Of a stretch of DNA of 64,000 nt, positions 56,277-64,000 are shown in pieces. Location: the NCBI RefSeq assembly GCF_947492405.1, contig NZ_CANLMP010000003.1, positions 1-64,000 of the forward strand, read 5' to 3'. The stretch's first letter is position 1. Each line of letters opens with the position of its first letter. Made by a program: the position numbers and the translations under genes. Under the pieces are notes generated by a model, which made no database searches, was not told where the DNA came from, and worked only from the letters and a program-made list of their open reading frames with translations. This DNA is from an uncultured Aquimarina sp. (GTDB taxonomy: Bacteria; Bacteroidota; Bacteroidia; Flavobacteriales; Flavobacteriaceae).

Positions 56277-56807
56277 ATGAATGATAAAAAACCAAATGTA
56301 AATGCATCTTCAGGCATCATTATCAAGGTTCCTATCGAAAAGATCTGGCAGATCTTAGCAGTAGAATTTGGAGACATTGATCACTGGGCTTCTGGAGTGA
56401 ATGCCTCTGAAGGTTCTGGCGCTCCGATTAACGGAAGTAACTGTTCTGAACGTGCATGTAAAATTAGTGCAACTGGATTTAGCGATACCAAAGAAAGAAT
56501 CACGGTATATGATAAAGAAGGCTATATCCTTAAATACACATTATTCCACGGATTACCTGGCTTTGTAAAAGATGCTTATAATACCTGGCAATTACTTCCT
56601 AAAGATAAATCTCTAACACTAGTCAAAGCAACTACCGAAATGAGAGCTACAGGTATTATGGGGGCTATGATGAAAGGCTTTATGACTAGAAGTACTCAAA
56701 AAGTGCTTAAAACAATGTGTAAAGAATTAAAATATTACGCAGAGAATGACGAACCCCATCCAACAAAGAAAAAAGCGATGGAAAAGTATACTCGAAAAAA
56801 GAAATAA
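56277..56807 (+). CDS. SRPBCC-family protein
   Basis: This 176-residue SRPBCC/START-fold protein has a small-ligand-binding beta-grip with IIKVPIEKIWQIL, GSNCSERACKI and MRATGIMGAMMKG. It closely resembles the first half of the next protein, so the two arose by duplication. Ligand and role are unknown. It has no signal peptide and a Lys-rich tail. The longer paralogue follows 25 bases later and the AraC gene after that. Confidence 0.82.
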   Translation: MNDKKPNVNASSGIIIKVPIEKIWQILAVEFGDIDHWASGVNASEGSGAPINGSNCSERACKISATGFSDTKERITVYDKEGYILKYTLFHGLPGFVKDAYNTWQLLPKDKSLTLVKATTEMRATGIMGAMMKGFMTRSTQKVLKTMCKELKYYAENDEPHPTKKKAMEKYTRKKK

Positions 56808-56832
56808 ATCTACAATCCCCTAAAAAAAGACG

Positions 56833-57957
56833 ATGAAAAATACAGTAAAAAACGGAGTTATTCTACTTCTTATAGTAGTGCACTCCACTTTCGCTAGAGC
56901 CGAAGTGATTAAAGAAAAAGAACCAAATGTTATCGCAACAGCAGAGACCATTATTAATGCTCCAATTAAAGATGTATGGTCTATTTTGGCAGAAGATTGG
57001 GCTGGAATAGGAAAATGGTCATCAGGTGTATCACATTCTCAAGGTTTTGGTCAACCTATCGGTGGTTCGGACTATACGATTCGCGCCTGCGAAATTACAG
57101 CTGCTGGTTTTGATGATACGAAAGAACAAATTTTAGAATATGATGATCAAAATTATTTGCTTAAATACGAGCTTGCAGATGGTCTTCCAGGTTTCGTAAA
57201 AGATGCTATAAATATTTGGACTTTAGAAGAAACTGCCAATGGTACACTCATTAAAGGTAAAACTACTATGAGAGCAACTGGTATTATGGGTGTTATGATG
57301 AAAGGTATAATGAAAGGCGCAACAAGAAAAGCCCTGGAAAGTATGACTAGAGAATTAAAACATTATGTAGAAACTGGAGAGCTACACCCTGACAAACTTG
57401 CTTCCAATAAAAAAGTGGCTAAGAAAGAAGCGAAGATGCGCAAGAAAGTTGCTTTTGTAGACGTACAACAAGAGATAGATGCACCTGCTGAACGTGTTTG
57501 GGAAATCATAGGAACCAATTTTGCAAACATTGCAGATAGCAATCCTGATTGTCCATACTCAGAATGGGCAGACGGATATCATAAAGCAGAGGTAGGGGCT
57601 AAGCGTATTATGTATATGACCGATAGTCGTGATAAGAAGTATTTTGTTGATGAAATCGCAAAATATGATCCGGCAAATTATCATATAACTATAGAGATTA
57701 CCAATAAAAAAGGATTTGGAACATTAAACATTAATTACACTTGGGTCAATATGGATGTCGAGAAAATTTCAGAGAATAAGACCCTTTTGAAAATACGTTT
57801 TCATTATCTTACTAAACCAAAGTTTCTCAAAGGGTTAGCAAAAGGAAGTATGCGTAAGGGTTTCCAGAAGTATGCATATGGTATAGATTATCACGCTGAA
57901 ACTGGAGAGTTGGTTACAGAGAAAAAATGGAAGGCAATCAAACATTTATATAAGTAA
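56833..57957 (+). CDS. Secreted tandem SRPBCC protein
   Basis: This 374-residue protein has a signal peptide (about residues 1-23, ending ARA). A first SRPBCC domain (about 30-180) is paralogous to the preceding gene (GLPGFVKDA and MRATGIMG are shared). A Lys-rich linker leads to a second SRPBCC-like domain (about 210-374) that is more divergent. The arrangement of three SRPBCC copies in two consecutive genes, one cytoplasmic and one exported, is unusual. It is followed 6 bases later by an AraC-type regulator. Confidence 0.8.
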   Translation: MKNTVKNGVILLLIVVHSTFARAEVIKEKEPNVIATAETIINAPIKDVWSILAEDWAGIGKWSSGVSHSQGFGQPIGGSDYTIRACEITAAGFDDTKEQILEYDDQNYLLKYELADGLPGFVKDAINIWTLEETANGTLIKGKTTMRATGIMGVMMKGIMKGATRKALESMTRELKHYVETGELHPDKLASNKKVAKKEAKMRKKVAFVDVQQEIDAPAERVWEIIGTNFANIADSNPDCPYSEWADGYHKAEVGAKRIMYMTDSRDKKYFVDEIAKYDPANYHITIEITNKKGFGTLNINYTWVNMDVEKISENKTLLKIRFHYLTKPKFLKGLAKGSMRKGFQKYAYGIDYHAETGELVTEKKWKAIKHLYK

Positions 57958-57963
57958 AAAGCT

Positions 57964-58836
57964 GTGATTTTAACACAACGACATTTAGAATTAGGTGGAA
58001 AAGCTGTTATCAGTCATTTCACTTTTTCTCCGCCGCTTATAGCTGCAGCCGATTTGGATAATACTGCTTGTTTCATATTTCCTATTCATACAAAAGGTAA
58101 TATATATCGGGCTGATGGAAAAACAGAGATTTCAAATACACAGGGCGTTTTAATGAAATGCGGCACCTATGTAAATAAATGGTACAATACAGATGAAGGA
58201 ACAATATCTGAAGTTGTTATTCTTAGACTTCATCCTGAAGTAATGCAAAAAGTGTTATCAACGACCGAAGTAAGCTCATTCGAAAAAAAAGAGACAAGCA
58301 GTCCTTTAAATGCTGTTCTAGAATTGGATGAACTATTGACCAAATTTCTGGATAGTCTATTTTTCTATTTTGATAATAAAGAACTTGCAACAGAAGAGTT
58401 GGTTGCACTCAAGATAAAGGAACTGACTTTACTTTTAATAAACAGTCGAAATCCTAATCCAATAATCGAATTACTATCATCTCTTTTTCGCAGAGATAAA
58501 TATACCTTAGTAGAAATCGTCGATGCAAATATATTCGAGGATATTTCGCTTAATGAAATGGCCGCTATTGCTAATATGAGTCCTTCTACTTTTAAAAGAA
58601 AATTCAAGGCAGAATTTCAAACAACGTACTCTCGTTATGTAATGACCAAGCGACTCGAAAGAGCAAGCAACTTACTGATTAAAAAATCTAAATCTACTAT
58701 CTCAGAAATAGCATATGATTGTGGTTTTAATGACCCCGCCTACTTTACAAAGTCTTTTAAAAAACAGTATCAAATGTCGCCTACTGCGTATAGGGAAGAG
58801 AAATTAAAGCAAACTATTTTAAGTTGGAAAAGTTGA
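57964..58836 (+). CDS. AraC-family transcriptional regulator
   Basis: This 290-residue regulator has an N-terminal effector domain (about 1-170) and a C-terminal pair of AraC helix-turn-helix motifs (about 190-285). These contain LNEMAAIANMSPSTFKRKFK and ISEIAYDCGFNDPAYFTKSF. The start is GTG at 57964, because no ATG lies nearby in frame. The gene is 6 bases after the SRPBCC gene, which it may regulate. Downstream lies the 3' remnant of an alkyltransferase gene, the partner often found fused or linked to AraC-type Ada proteins. Confidence 0.88.
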   Translation: MILTQRHLELGGKAVISHFTFSPPLIAAADLDNTACFIFPIHTKGNIYRADGKTEISNTQGVLMKCGTYVNKWYNTDEGTISEVVILRLHPEVMQKVLSTTEVSSFEKKETSSPLNAVLELDELLTKFLDSLFFYFDNKELATEELVALKIKELTLLLINSRNPNPIIELLSSLFRRDKYTLVEIVDANIFEDISLNEMAAIANMSPSTFKRKFKAEFQTTYSRYVMTKRLERASNLLIKKSKSTISEIAYDCGFNDPAYFTKSFKKQYQMSPTAYREEKLKQTILSWKS

Positions 58837-58883
58837 AGATTGCATTGAGGTTTTATTCGAATTAACTGCTTTAATCACATTAA

Positions 58884-59099
58884 AATAATGTACTTAGAAC
58901 GGTAGCTTCTGCAAATGGTTGTAATAGGATTTCGATTATAATTCCATGTCACAGAGTCATAGGAAAAAATGGAAGTATGACCGGTTACAGTGGTGGTGTC
59001 GAACGAAAACAATGGTTGTTAACGCACGAAGGTGAGAATCTCTTATTCTTAAAATCATTTGATACAAAATCAAGGTTGAATTTTTCAGTTTCATCTTAG
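58884..59099 (+). pseudogene. 3' remnant of an O6-alkylguanine-DNA alkyltransferase gene (ogt/MGMT)
   Basis: Translation from about 58902 gives [12 protein letters not shown], then [13 protein letters not shown] and [13 protein letters not shown]. This is the active-site region of MGMT/Ogt with the acceptor Cys in PCHR. The frame opens after a TAA at 58881-58883, so the N-terminal two thirds of the gene are gone and no start codon is available. It was probably truncated when the upstream SRPBCC/AraC genes or an element moved in. The remnant is not expected to be functional. Confidence 0.85.
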
Positions 59100-59137
59100 A
59101 ATTCAACCTCAATTTATAAAATGTATAAAATCACGAT

Positions 59138-62100
59138 TTAGTAGGAACCGCTAATTACTTTTTCTGTTTTAATTACTTTATTGGTTGAGCTCAATAACCT
59201 TAGGAAATAAACACCTTTTGGTAAGTTTGTAGAAAAACGAATACTGTTAGAGGAGTTACTTATAGGCTCGTTAGAAACTTCTCTACCGAATATGTCTATA
59301 AGTTGTACTCTGGTGATTTCGATATTGTTTTTTGATAATTGAACTGTTAGACTTGTTGTAAAAGGGTTTGGATAGATCGAAATATTAGAACCCTCTTGAT
59401 ATCCAATTCTATTAGATAAACTTTGACTACTACCAGCACAAATTATTTTAAATTCATTTATAGATGACCAACTACCTGAATACCCTGATGCTCCTGTAAT
59501 GGTTAGTTTTACATACCTAACAGCTTGTGTAGAAAAACTTCTGTTAATGACAGAGCCACCAGATGTATTATTAGACCCATCGGTTAATACAGAGAATCCG
59601 GAAGTTGCAGAAACACTAGAACCTTCTACAATAAACTGATATGCTCTATTATTGTATGGATATAATTCTATCTCGTTGATAGTATATGCTTCTCCTAGAT
59701 CTATTATTGCGTTTTGAGGAAATCCTTGTGCCGACCATCTGGTATTGGTATTGTCATCGATGATATTGATTGCTGGATTTTCAGTTTGTTGATCACTATA
59801 AGAAGTAAGATTTGCATTTAATGATAGATTACTTCCTGCATTACAATTAGGAATATCAATGGTGTTGCCAAAAACTCTAAATTCAAGGACGCTAATCCAA
59901 GGTCCGGAATAACCAGATGCACCAGATACGGTTACTCTAACATAACGAGCAGTTATAGAAGAGAAAGAATCCGTAACCGGAGTCGAAACTGTTCCCGGTG
60001 TCGAATTATTGCTTCTATCAACTATTTCGGTATAGACTCCATTAAGATTAGTAGCAGTTTCGATACTATATTGATACGCTCTATCTTGGTAAAAAACCAT
60101 TTCTGTTTTGTTAATACTGAAACTATCTCCAAGGTCTACAGTAAATGACTGAGGGAAACCATTGACAGACCAGCGAGAATTAGTAGATCCATCGACCAGA
60201 TTAGAAGCAACATTGTTACCATCAGGAGTTCCTGTAGCTGTTACTGATTTGTTTAGCGCAAGATTGTCACCGGTAGTAGTAGAAATTACAGTTATGGTTG
60301 AGGTGTCAGTGAATCCTCCATCTTCTGTAGTTACGGTAATAACAGCTTCACCAGTACTTATAGCGTTAAGTAATCCATTAGAATCGATAGTTACTACAGA
60401 AGTGTTACTACTGTTGTATGTAACGTTTTGATTGGTTGCATCGTCGGGCGTTATAGCTGTTGTTAGTTGTTGCGTGTTTCCGATTTCTATAATAGAACTA
60501 CTCGGAGAAATAACTACCCCGGTTACAGATACTGTTCCTGCAACACCTAACTGAGTTATGGTAATTGTTCTGGTTAAATTTCCACCGCTAACCGTTACAG
60601 TACCCGTTCTGGTACTATTTTCTGAATTGGTAGTGACTGATATAGTAGCATTACCATTATTCACTCCGGATGTAGGACTTACAGTGATCCAAGAACTATC
60701 ATCGGATATTGTCCAATTTACATTGGATGTTATCGTAAGTGCTTGACTTCCGGCAGTAGCTACAAAATCATTGATTGCAGATAGTGTTAGTACATCTGTT
60801 GGAGGAGTATTACTACAAGAATTCAAAGAATTTCCAGTAGAGTTAACAAAACAAGCGCCAACGCTTACCGCTACATCGCTATCGGAATAAGGAGATTGAG
60901 ATATATTTGATCCTCCATTAGTACCAGAAATATTGAAAATTTCGCCATTACTACTAGCCGATAAATTTGCTGAAGAAAATCCGCTTACTGATGCTCCTAG
61001 ATTTGTACTACTATATACATTTCCTGAATATGATAATGAAGAGCCAATATCTGAAAAATCTCCAGGGTCATCTTCTGTAATAACATCCGTAGTATTCGAT
61101 GAATTACTTGAAAAGTAAATCACATTATTAGAAATAGTACCGGTATTGCCACTAGTACCTTTGTCTCCATTAAAAAATAAAGGAGCATTGGTATTTACTA
61201 TAGTGTTGTTAGAAACAGTAATATCTTCCGATTTTTGATACCCATTAGATACGCTTGTAGCATTACAATTATCCTGAGAGTTGGTGGAACCTCCCATAAA
61301 TGTAATTCCATTATTCCATTTTGCTTGATCAATCACAGTGATACAATCTTGAATATAATTGTTAGTAATTATATGGTCACTATCTACGATTCTAATACCA
61401 CCTGTGCCATCCACATTTTCTCCTAAAAAGTAATTATCACTTACTACAGCTCCAGAACCGTGGCGTAGGGTTAATGATCCTCTACATCTTCTAAAAGTAT
61501 TATTCTGGTATATGTTATTATCACTTTTATTGGTAATGATTTCATTTTCACCATCAGCCTCCACAAAATAGTTATTGCTTACTGTTGTTCTGCAATCTAC
61601 ATTCTGGAATTCACTAGTTCCTACACGAATGGTTTCACTATCACCAGCGTTTGATAAGGAGGGATCCATTTTTTCGTATTTATAAAAATAATTATTGCTT
61701 ATTGTATGACCAACAATGTCACAGCGATTCACTTCTGCATTGTATTCTAACTCTACTAATACCAGGGCTCCTGCAGTAGATTTATTCAAAAAAGAACAAT
61801 TTAATACATTGTTATTGTTTCCGTATAATACAATCCATCGATGCTTAACAATTGCTCCATCTTGTTCAGCTTCTGCCGCATCACCAGGTTCTACACCTAA
61901 ACCATCAATTACACAATTTCGAATTGTAGAATTTTGTGCATATGTAGTTCCATTTCTGAATTGGATAAAATTACTAGCTCCATACCCTCCTTTCCAATGA
62001 AATCCTTCGACGATAAGATAGTTTCCGGCAATATTCATTTGTAGTCCATTATTAAAAATAACGCCACCAGGTGTTTCGGCTTTTAAGGTAATAGGGTTGG

Positions 62101-62374
62101 ATGCGGTTCCATTAGCACTAAATACAAGTCTTTCATCACTACTATACGTTCCATTTTCCCAGATGACCACATCTCCTGGTGATAAGTTCAAATTGTTAAA
62201 TTCATTTATCGAATTAACCGTGTATTCAGTAGCAAAAAGGTGAGTGGAAAAGAGAAAAATAATCATAAATAACTCTTTTAAGCCTCTTTTTTTTGGTAGT
62301 TTTTTTAATAATAAATCATCGGGATCGTATTGTTTTTGTTTTTTTAAAGACCAAAATGTGTGAAGATTTTTCAT
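59138..62374 (-). CDS. Secreted multidomain PL6 lyase with type IX sorting domain
   Basis: This 1078-residue protein has a short charged N-terminus, a hydrophobic signal segment (about 35-50), and a PL6 beta-helix lyase domain (about 50-510) with Lys (TNKS) and Arg (LTLRHG) 21 residues apart. A BACON-type Ig domain (about 530-615), a Big_2 Ig domain (about 616-700), two discoidin/F5-8C domains (about 705-840 and 850-985) and a type IX C-terminal sorting domain (about 1000-1078) follow. It probably degrades alginate or a related uronate polymer at the cell surface or in the medium. The PorU/PorV proteins of this window would secrete and attach it. The unusual long N-terminus may shift the true start to Met37. 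Confidence 0.9.
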   Translation of the reverse strand: MKNLHTFWSLKKQKQYDPDDLLLKKLPKKRGLKELFMIIFLFSTHLFATEYTVNSINEFNNLNLSPGDVVIWENGTYSSDERLVFSANGTASNPITLKAETPGGVIFNNGLQMNIAGNYLIVEGFHWKGGYGASNFIQFRNGTTYAQNSTIRNCVIDGLGVEPGDAAEAEQDGAIVKHRWIVLYGNNNNVLNCSFLNKSTAGALVLVELEYNAEVNRCDIVGHTISNNYFYKYEKMDPSLSNAGDSETIRVGTSEFQNVDCRTTVSNNYFVEADGENEIITNKSDNNIYQNNTFRRCRGSLTLRHGSGAVVSDNYFLGENVDGTGGIRIVDSDHIITNNYIQDCITVIDQAKWNNGITFMGGSTNSQDNCNATSVSNGYQKSEDITVSNNTIVNTNAPLFFNGDKGTSGNTGTISNNVIYFSSNSSNTTDVITEDDPGDFSDIGSSLSYSGNVYSSTNLGASVSGFSSANLSASSNGEIFNISGTNGGSNISQSPYSDSDVAVSVGACFVNSTGNSLNSCSNTPPTDVLTLSAINDFVATAGSQALTITSNVNWTISDDSSWITVSPTSGVNNGNATISVTTNSENSTRTGTVTVSGGNLTRTITITQLGVAGTVSVTGVVISPSSSIIEIGNTQQLTTAITPDDATNQNVTYNSSNTSVVTIDSNGLLNAISTGEAVITVTTEDGGFTDTSTITVISTTTGDNLALNKSVTATGTPDGNNVASNLVDGSTNSRWSVNGFPQSFTVDLGDSFSINKTEMVFYQDRAYQYSIETATNLNGVYTEIVDRSNNSTPGTVSTPVTDSFSSITARYVRVTVSGASGYSGPWISVLEFRVFGNTIDIPNCNAGSNLSLNANLTSYSDQQTENPAINIIDDNTNTRWSAQGFPQNAIIDLGEAYTINEIELYPYNNRAYQFIVEGSSVSATSGFSVLTDGSNNTSGGSVINRSFSTQAVRYVKLTITGASGYSGSWSSINEFKIICAGSSQSLSNRIGYQEGSNISIYPNPFTTSLTVQLSKNNIEITRVQLIDIFGREVSNEPISNSSNSIRFSTNLPKGVYFLRLLSSTNKVIKTEKVISGSY

Positions 62375-62709
62375 ATGAAATGTGTTAAATAGTTTAGTTA
62401 CAAAATGAGCTAGCCTTCGCGTTTTGGTTTGATTCTTATATGTAGGTTTTAAAAGCTAGTATTAGTCTTATTGAATTAGTAATATGTTAGTTCTTAATCA
62501 TGATAAATCAAATTGGTCAACCAATTTAATGTTTTTTGTTGATATATAAATATTTTGCGCTTATAAATATTATAGTTACATCAATTTTGTTAATTAATTA
62601 AGGAAGTATCAATTGCGTGATTGTTGATATATCGGATTGAAGTATTCCAAGATTTTATATAATTCTCTATAGATCTTAATAATCTGTATTTTAGCGTAAA
62701 TTTTAGTCA
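62375..62709. other. Divergent intergenic region
   Basis: This 335-base AT-rich region lies between the PL6 lyase and SH3-domain genes. TATTTTAG near 62688 is a weak -7-like element for the latter. I see no further gene or strong hairpin. Confidence 0.4.
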
Positions 62710-63522
62710 ATGACACATTTGAAACATCTTACCTTATTAATTACTTTACTTGTAATTCAATCAATTGTGGGACAAGCCTATGATGAACGATACACGTTTT
62801 CGGTAGGTGATGAGGTACATATGTTTGGGGATAATGTAAAACTTAGAGATGCTCCAAATACAGATTCACAAACCTTGGCATTACTTCCTATAGACTCTAA
62901 AGCGATCGTTCTTGCAGTTGAAGATAGCCTGCATGAATATAAAGGAATTAGTATGCCTTGGTATAAAGTGGAATGTGGGGATAAAATAGGATATGTTGTA
63001 GGCGGTTTGTTTTCTTTTACTAGGTATAATAGTAAAACTGGTAATGATACTTATTTTATTTATGGGTTAGAAAAAGATGCAGAGGGATCGACATATGCTA
63101 CTATCAGAGCAGTGAGGGATCAGAAAATGCAAAGCGAGCAGAAAGTAAGAATCTTTGGGAATGGAGCTTTCGAGGTTAAACATTATGACAATAAAGGAGT
63201 AGAACAAATGGATGATATTATTGTTATTGATAATTATAGTGAAGCTTGTGGTATTGATGGAGGAAAATCCTATGTTGTTTATAGCGGAGGTCAACTTATT
63301 CATATGGCTAATACTTCAGAAATAGGAGATGGAGGATTATATCATTATCATTCGGATTTTATATTCCCTTCAGATCCTCAAGGAATGCCTAATATAATTA
63401 TCTACAAGCAGGAAAATGGGGAAATGAAAGATGAAGAAACTGATTGGTATGTTACTACTTCTCAACAACGAAATCTTACTTGGGATGGAGAAAAGCTACA
63501 ACCTGAGGATTATAAAAATTGA
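62710..63522 (+). CDS. Secreted protein with bacterial SH3-like domain
   Basis: This 270-residue exported protein has a signal peptide ending IVGQ (about residue 22). An SH3-like domain (about 35-100) has NVKLRDAPNTDSQTLALLP, MPWYKVEC and GYVVGGLFS. A C-terminal region has no recognised family. Bacterial SH3 domains bind peptidoglycan or ligands in the envelope. The role is unknown. Confidence 0.75.
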   Translation: MTHLKHLTLLITLLVIQSIVGQAYDERYTFSVGDEVHMFGDNVKLRDAPNTDSQTLALLPIDSKAIVLAVEDSLHEYKGISMPWYKVECGDKIGYVVGGLFSFTRYNSKTGNDTYFIYGLEKDAEGSTYATIRAVRDQKMQSEQKVRIFGNGAFEVKHYDNKGVEQMDDIIVIDNYSEACGIDGGKSYVVYSGGQLIHMANTSEIGDGGLYHYHSDFIFPSDPQGMPNIIIYKQENGEMKDEETDWYVTTSQQRNLTWDGEKLQPEDYKN

Positions 63523-63540
63523 TCTTTAAAAACATATTCA

Positions 63541-63826
63541 TGAAAATAATCGGAATCGAGATAGATAAAAAAAGAGCCATCTCTGTAGTGTTGTCTAAGG
63601 ATGAAAATGGGAACTATATAAAACTTACTGGTAAGACGAAGTATATCTAAATTAAAGATGATTAGAGTAATCAAGATGTTCAAACTTTTCTAAAAGAGAT
63701 TCATGCTTTTTTGATTTTATAGAGCCACTGCATGTTGTTATTATTGGTAGACAAACCAAAAGAAAGTTTGCAGCAGTAGCTGTTTCCTTTAAATTAAATT
63801 TTTTTTTAAAAAAAAGGTATCACTAA
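63541..63826 (+). pseudogene. Decayed DUF3010-family gene
   Basis: Translation starts MKIIGIEIDKKRAISVVLSK, the DUF3010 start. In-frame stops follow at the sites after KTKYI (TAA) and IKDD (TAG). A one-base loss in a T-run near 63711 then shifts the frame, after which IEPLHVVIIGRQTKRKFAAV is clearly readable. Two nonsense mutations plus a frameshift make it a pseudogene. The intact family member is a small protein of unknown function (about 130-140 residues). Confidence 0.82.
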
Positions 63827-63921
63827 TTCTATGATAATGTTACATAAAATAATATCATTAACTATTGAATTAGAAAGTGTATAACATTAGATTTGTAGCT
63901 AATAAAAAAATAATAGTATAG

Positions 63922-64000
63922 ATGAAATATGCCATATTCACTTTTATAATCGTTCTTTTTGTTTCTTGTAATGCAGGTCAAATAAAAGCGGATCTTAAGG
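63922..64000 (+). CDS. Lipoprotein gene, partial (cut by the window end)
   Basis: Only the first 26 codons are present. They encode a lipoprotein-type signal peptide with lipobox LFVSCN (Cys at about residue 16). Nothing can be said about the function. Confidence 0.6.
   Translation, partial: MKYAIFTFIIVLFVSCNAGQIKADLK

Noticed and set aside
60162..61118. Several plus-strand frames opposite the large PL6 gene
   Set aside because: Mirror frames of the Ser/Thr/Val-rich Ig and discoidin domains; no start context or family.
1..64000. CRISPR array or cas genes
   Set aside because: No regularly spaced repeats and no Cas-like proteins were seen on reading both strands.

Overview
The window looks like chromosomal DNA of a marine Bacteroidetes bacterium of the family Flavobacteriaceae. 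The DNA is AT-rich. Promoters follow the Bacteroidetes pattern TTTG-N17-20-TAnnTTTG, and clear Shine-Dalgarno sequences are absent. The window carries type IX secretion and gliding genes (gldJ, porU, porV), a C-terminal sorting-domain substrate, PafA phosphatase and two PL6 alginate/chondroitinase-B type lyases. An Aquimarina-like genus is a guess from this gene set, not something the sequence proves.

Layout. 0.3-8 kb: acyl-CoA dehydrogenase, an amino-acid dehydrogenase, NhaB antiporter, an ExbB-ExbD-TonB energy-transduction operon and FolC. 8-13.5 kb: tRNA-Val with a consensus promoter, MscS channel, a DUF2652 protein, MurF and GldJ. 13.6-22.2 kb: porU-porV, cytidine deaminase and pyruvate dehydrogenase E1-alpha plus E2. 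22.2-32.8 kb: NUDIX hydrolase, M28 peptidase, SDR, two uncharacterised envelope genes divergent from a VWA lipoprotein, SprT-like/ManC/DUF389, a Tim44-like and a DoxX-like protein. 32.8-42.2 kb: a Cys-rich double-glycine-leader peptide, an Mla-type ABC pair, PafA, an amine oxidase-like flavoprotein, a TetR-controlled SDR/AhpD-like pair with two matching operators, a PL6 lyase lipoprotein, and a second double-glycine peptide gene of only 57 codons. 42-47.4 kb: glycosyltransferase, methyltransferase-like protein, FabH-like enzyme, truncated haemoglobin and two small DNA-binding-type proteins. 47.5-52.6 kb: a TetR-ABC-HlyD-TolC operon whose ABC ATPase has lost key catalytic motifs. 52.6-59.1 kb: accessory DNA with REP-like palindromes, orphan genes, a LytTR membrane protein, a CPBP protease, a three-copy SRPBCC gene pair with an AraC regulator, and the 3' remnant of an O6-alkylguanine-DNA alkyltransferase gene. 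59.1-64 kb: a 1078-residue secreted PL6 lyase, an SH3-domain protein, a decayed DUF3010 gene and the start of a lipoprotein gene.

How the genes relate. PorU and PorV are the machinery that cleaves and anchors proteins carrying a sorting domain like the one on the large PL6 lyase. Together with the PL6 lipoprotein this suggests an outer/inner division of labour in uronate-polymer degradation. ExbB/ExbD/TonB could energise uptake of the products. The two double-glycine peptides have no maturation enzyme or C39-peptidase transporter next to them. The degenerate TetR-ABC-HlyD-TolC exporter is the only type-I-like exporter in view, and any link between them is speculation.
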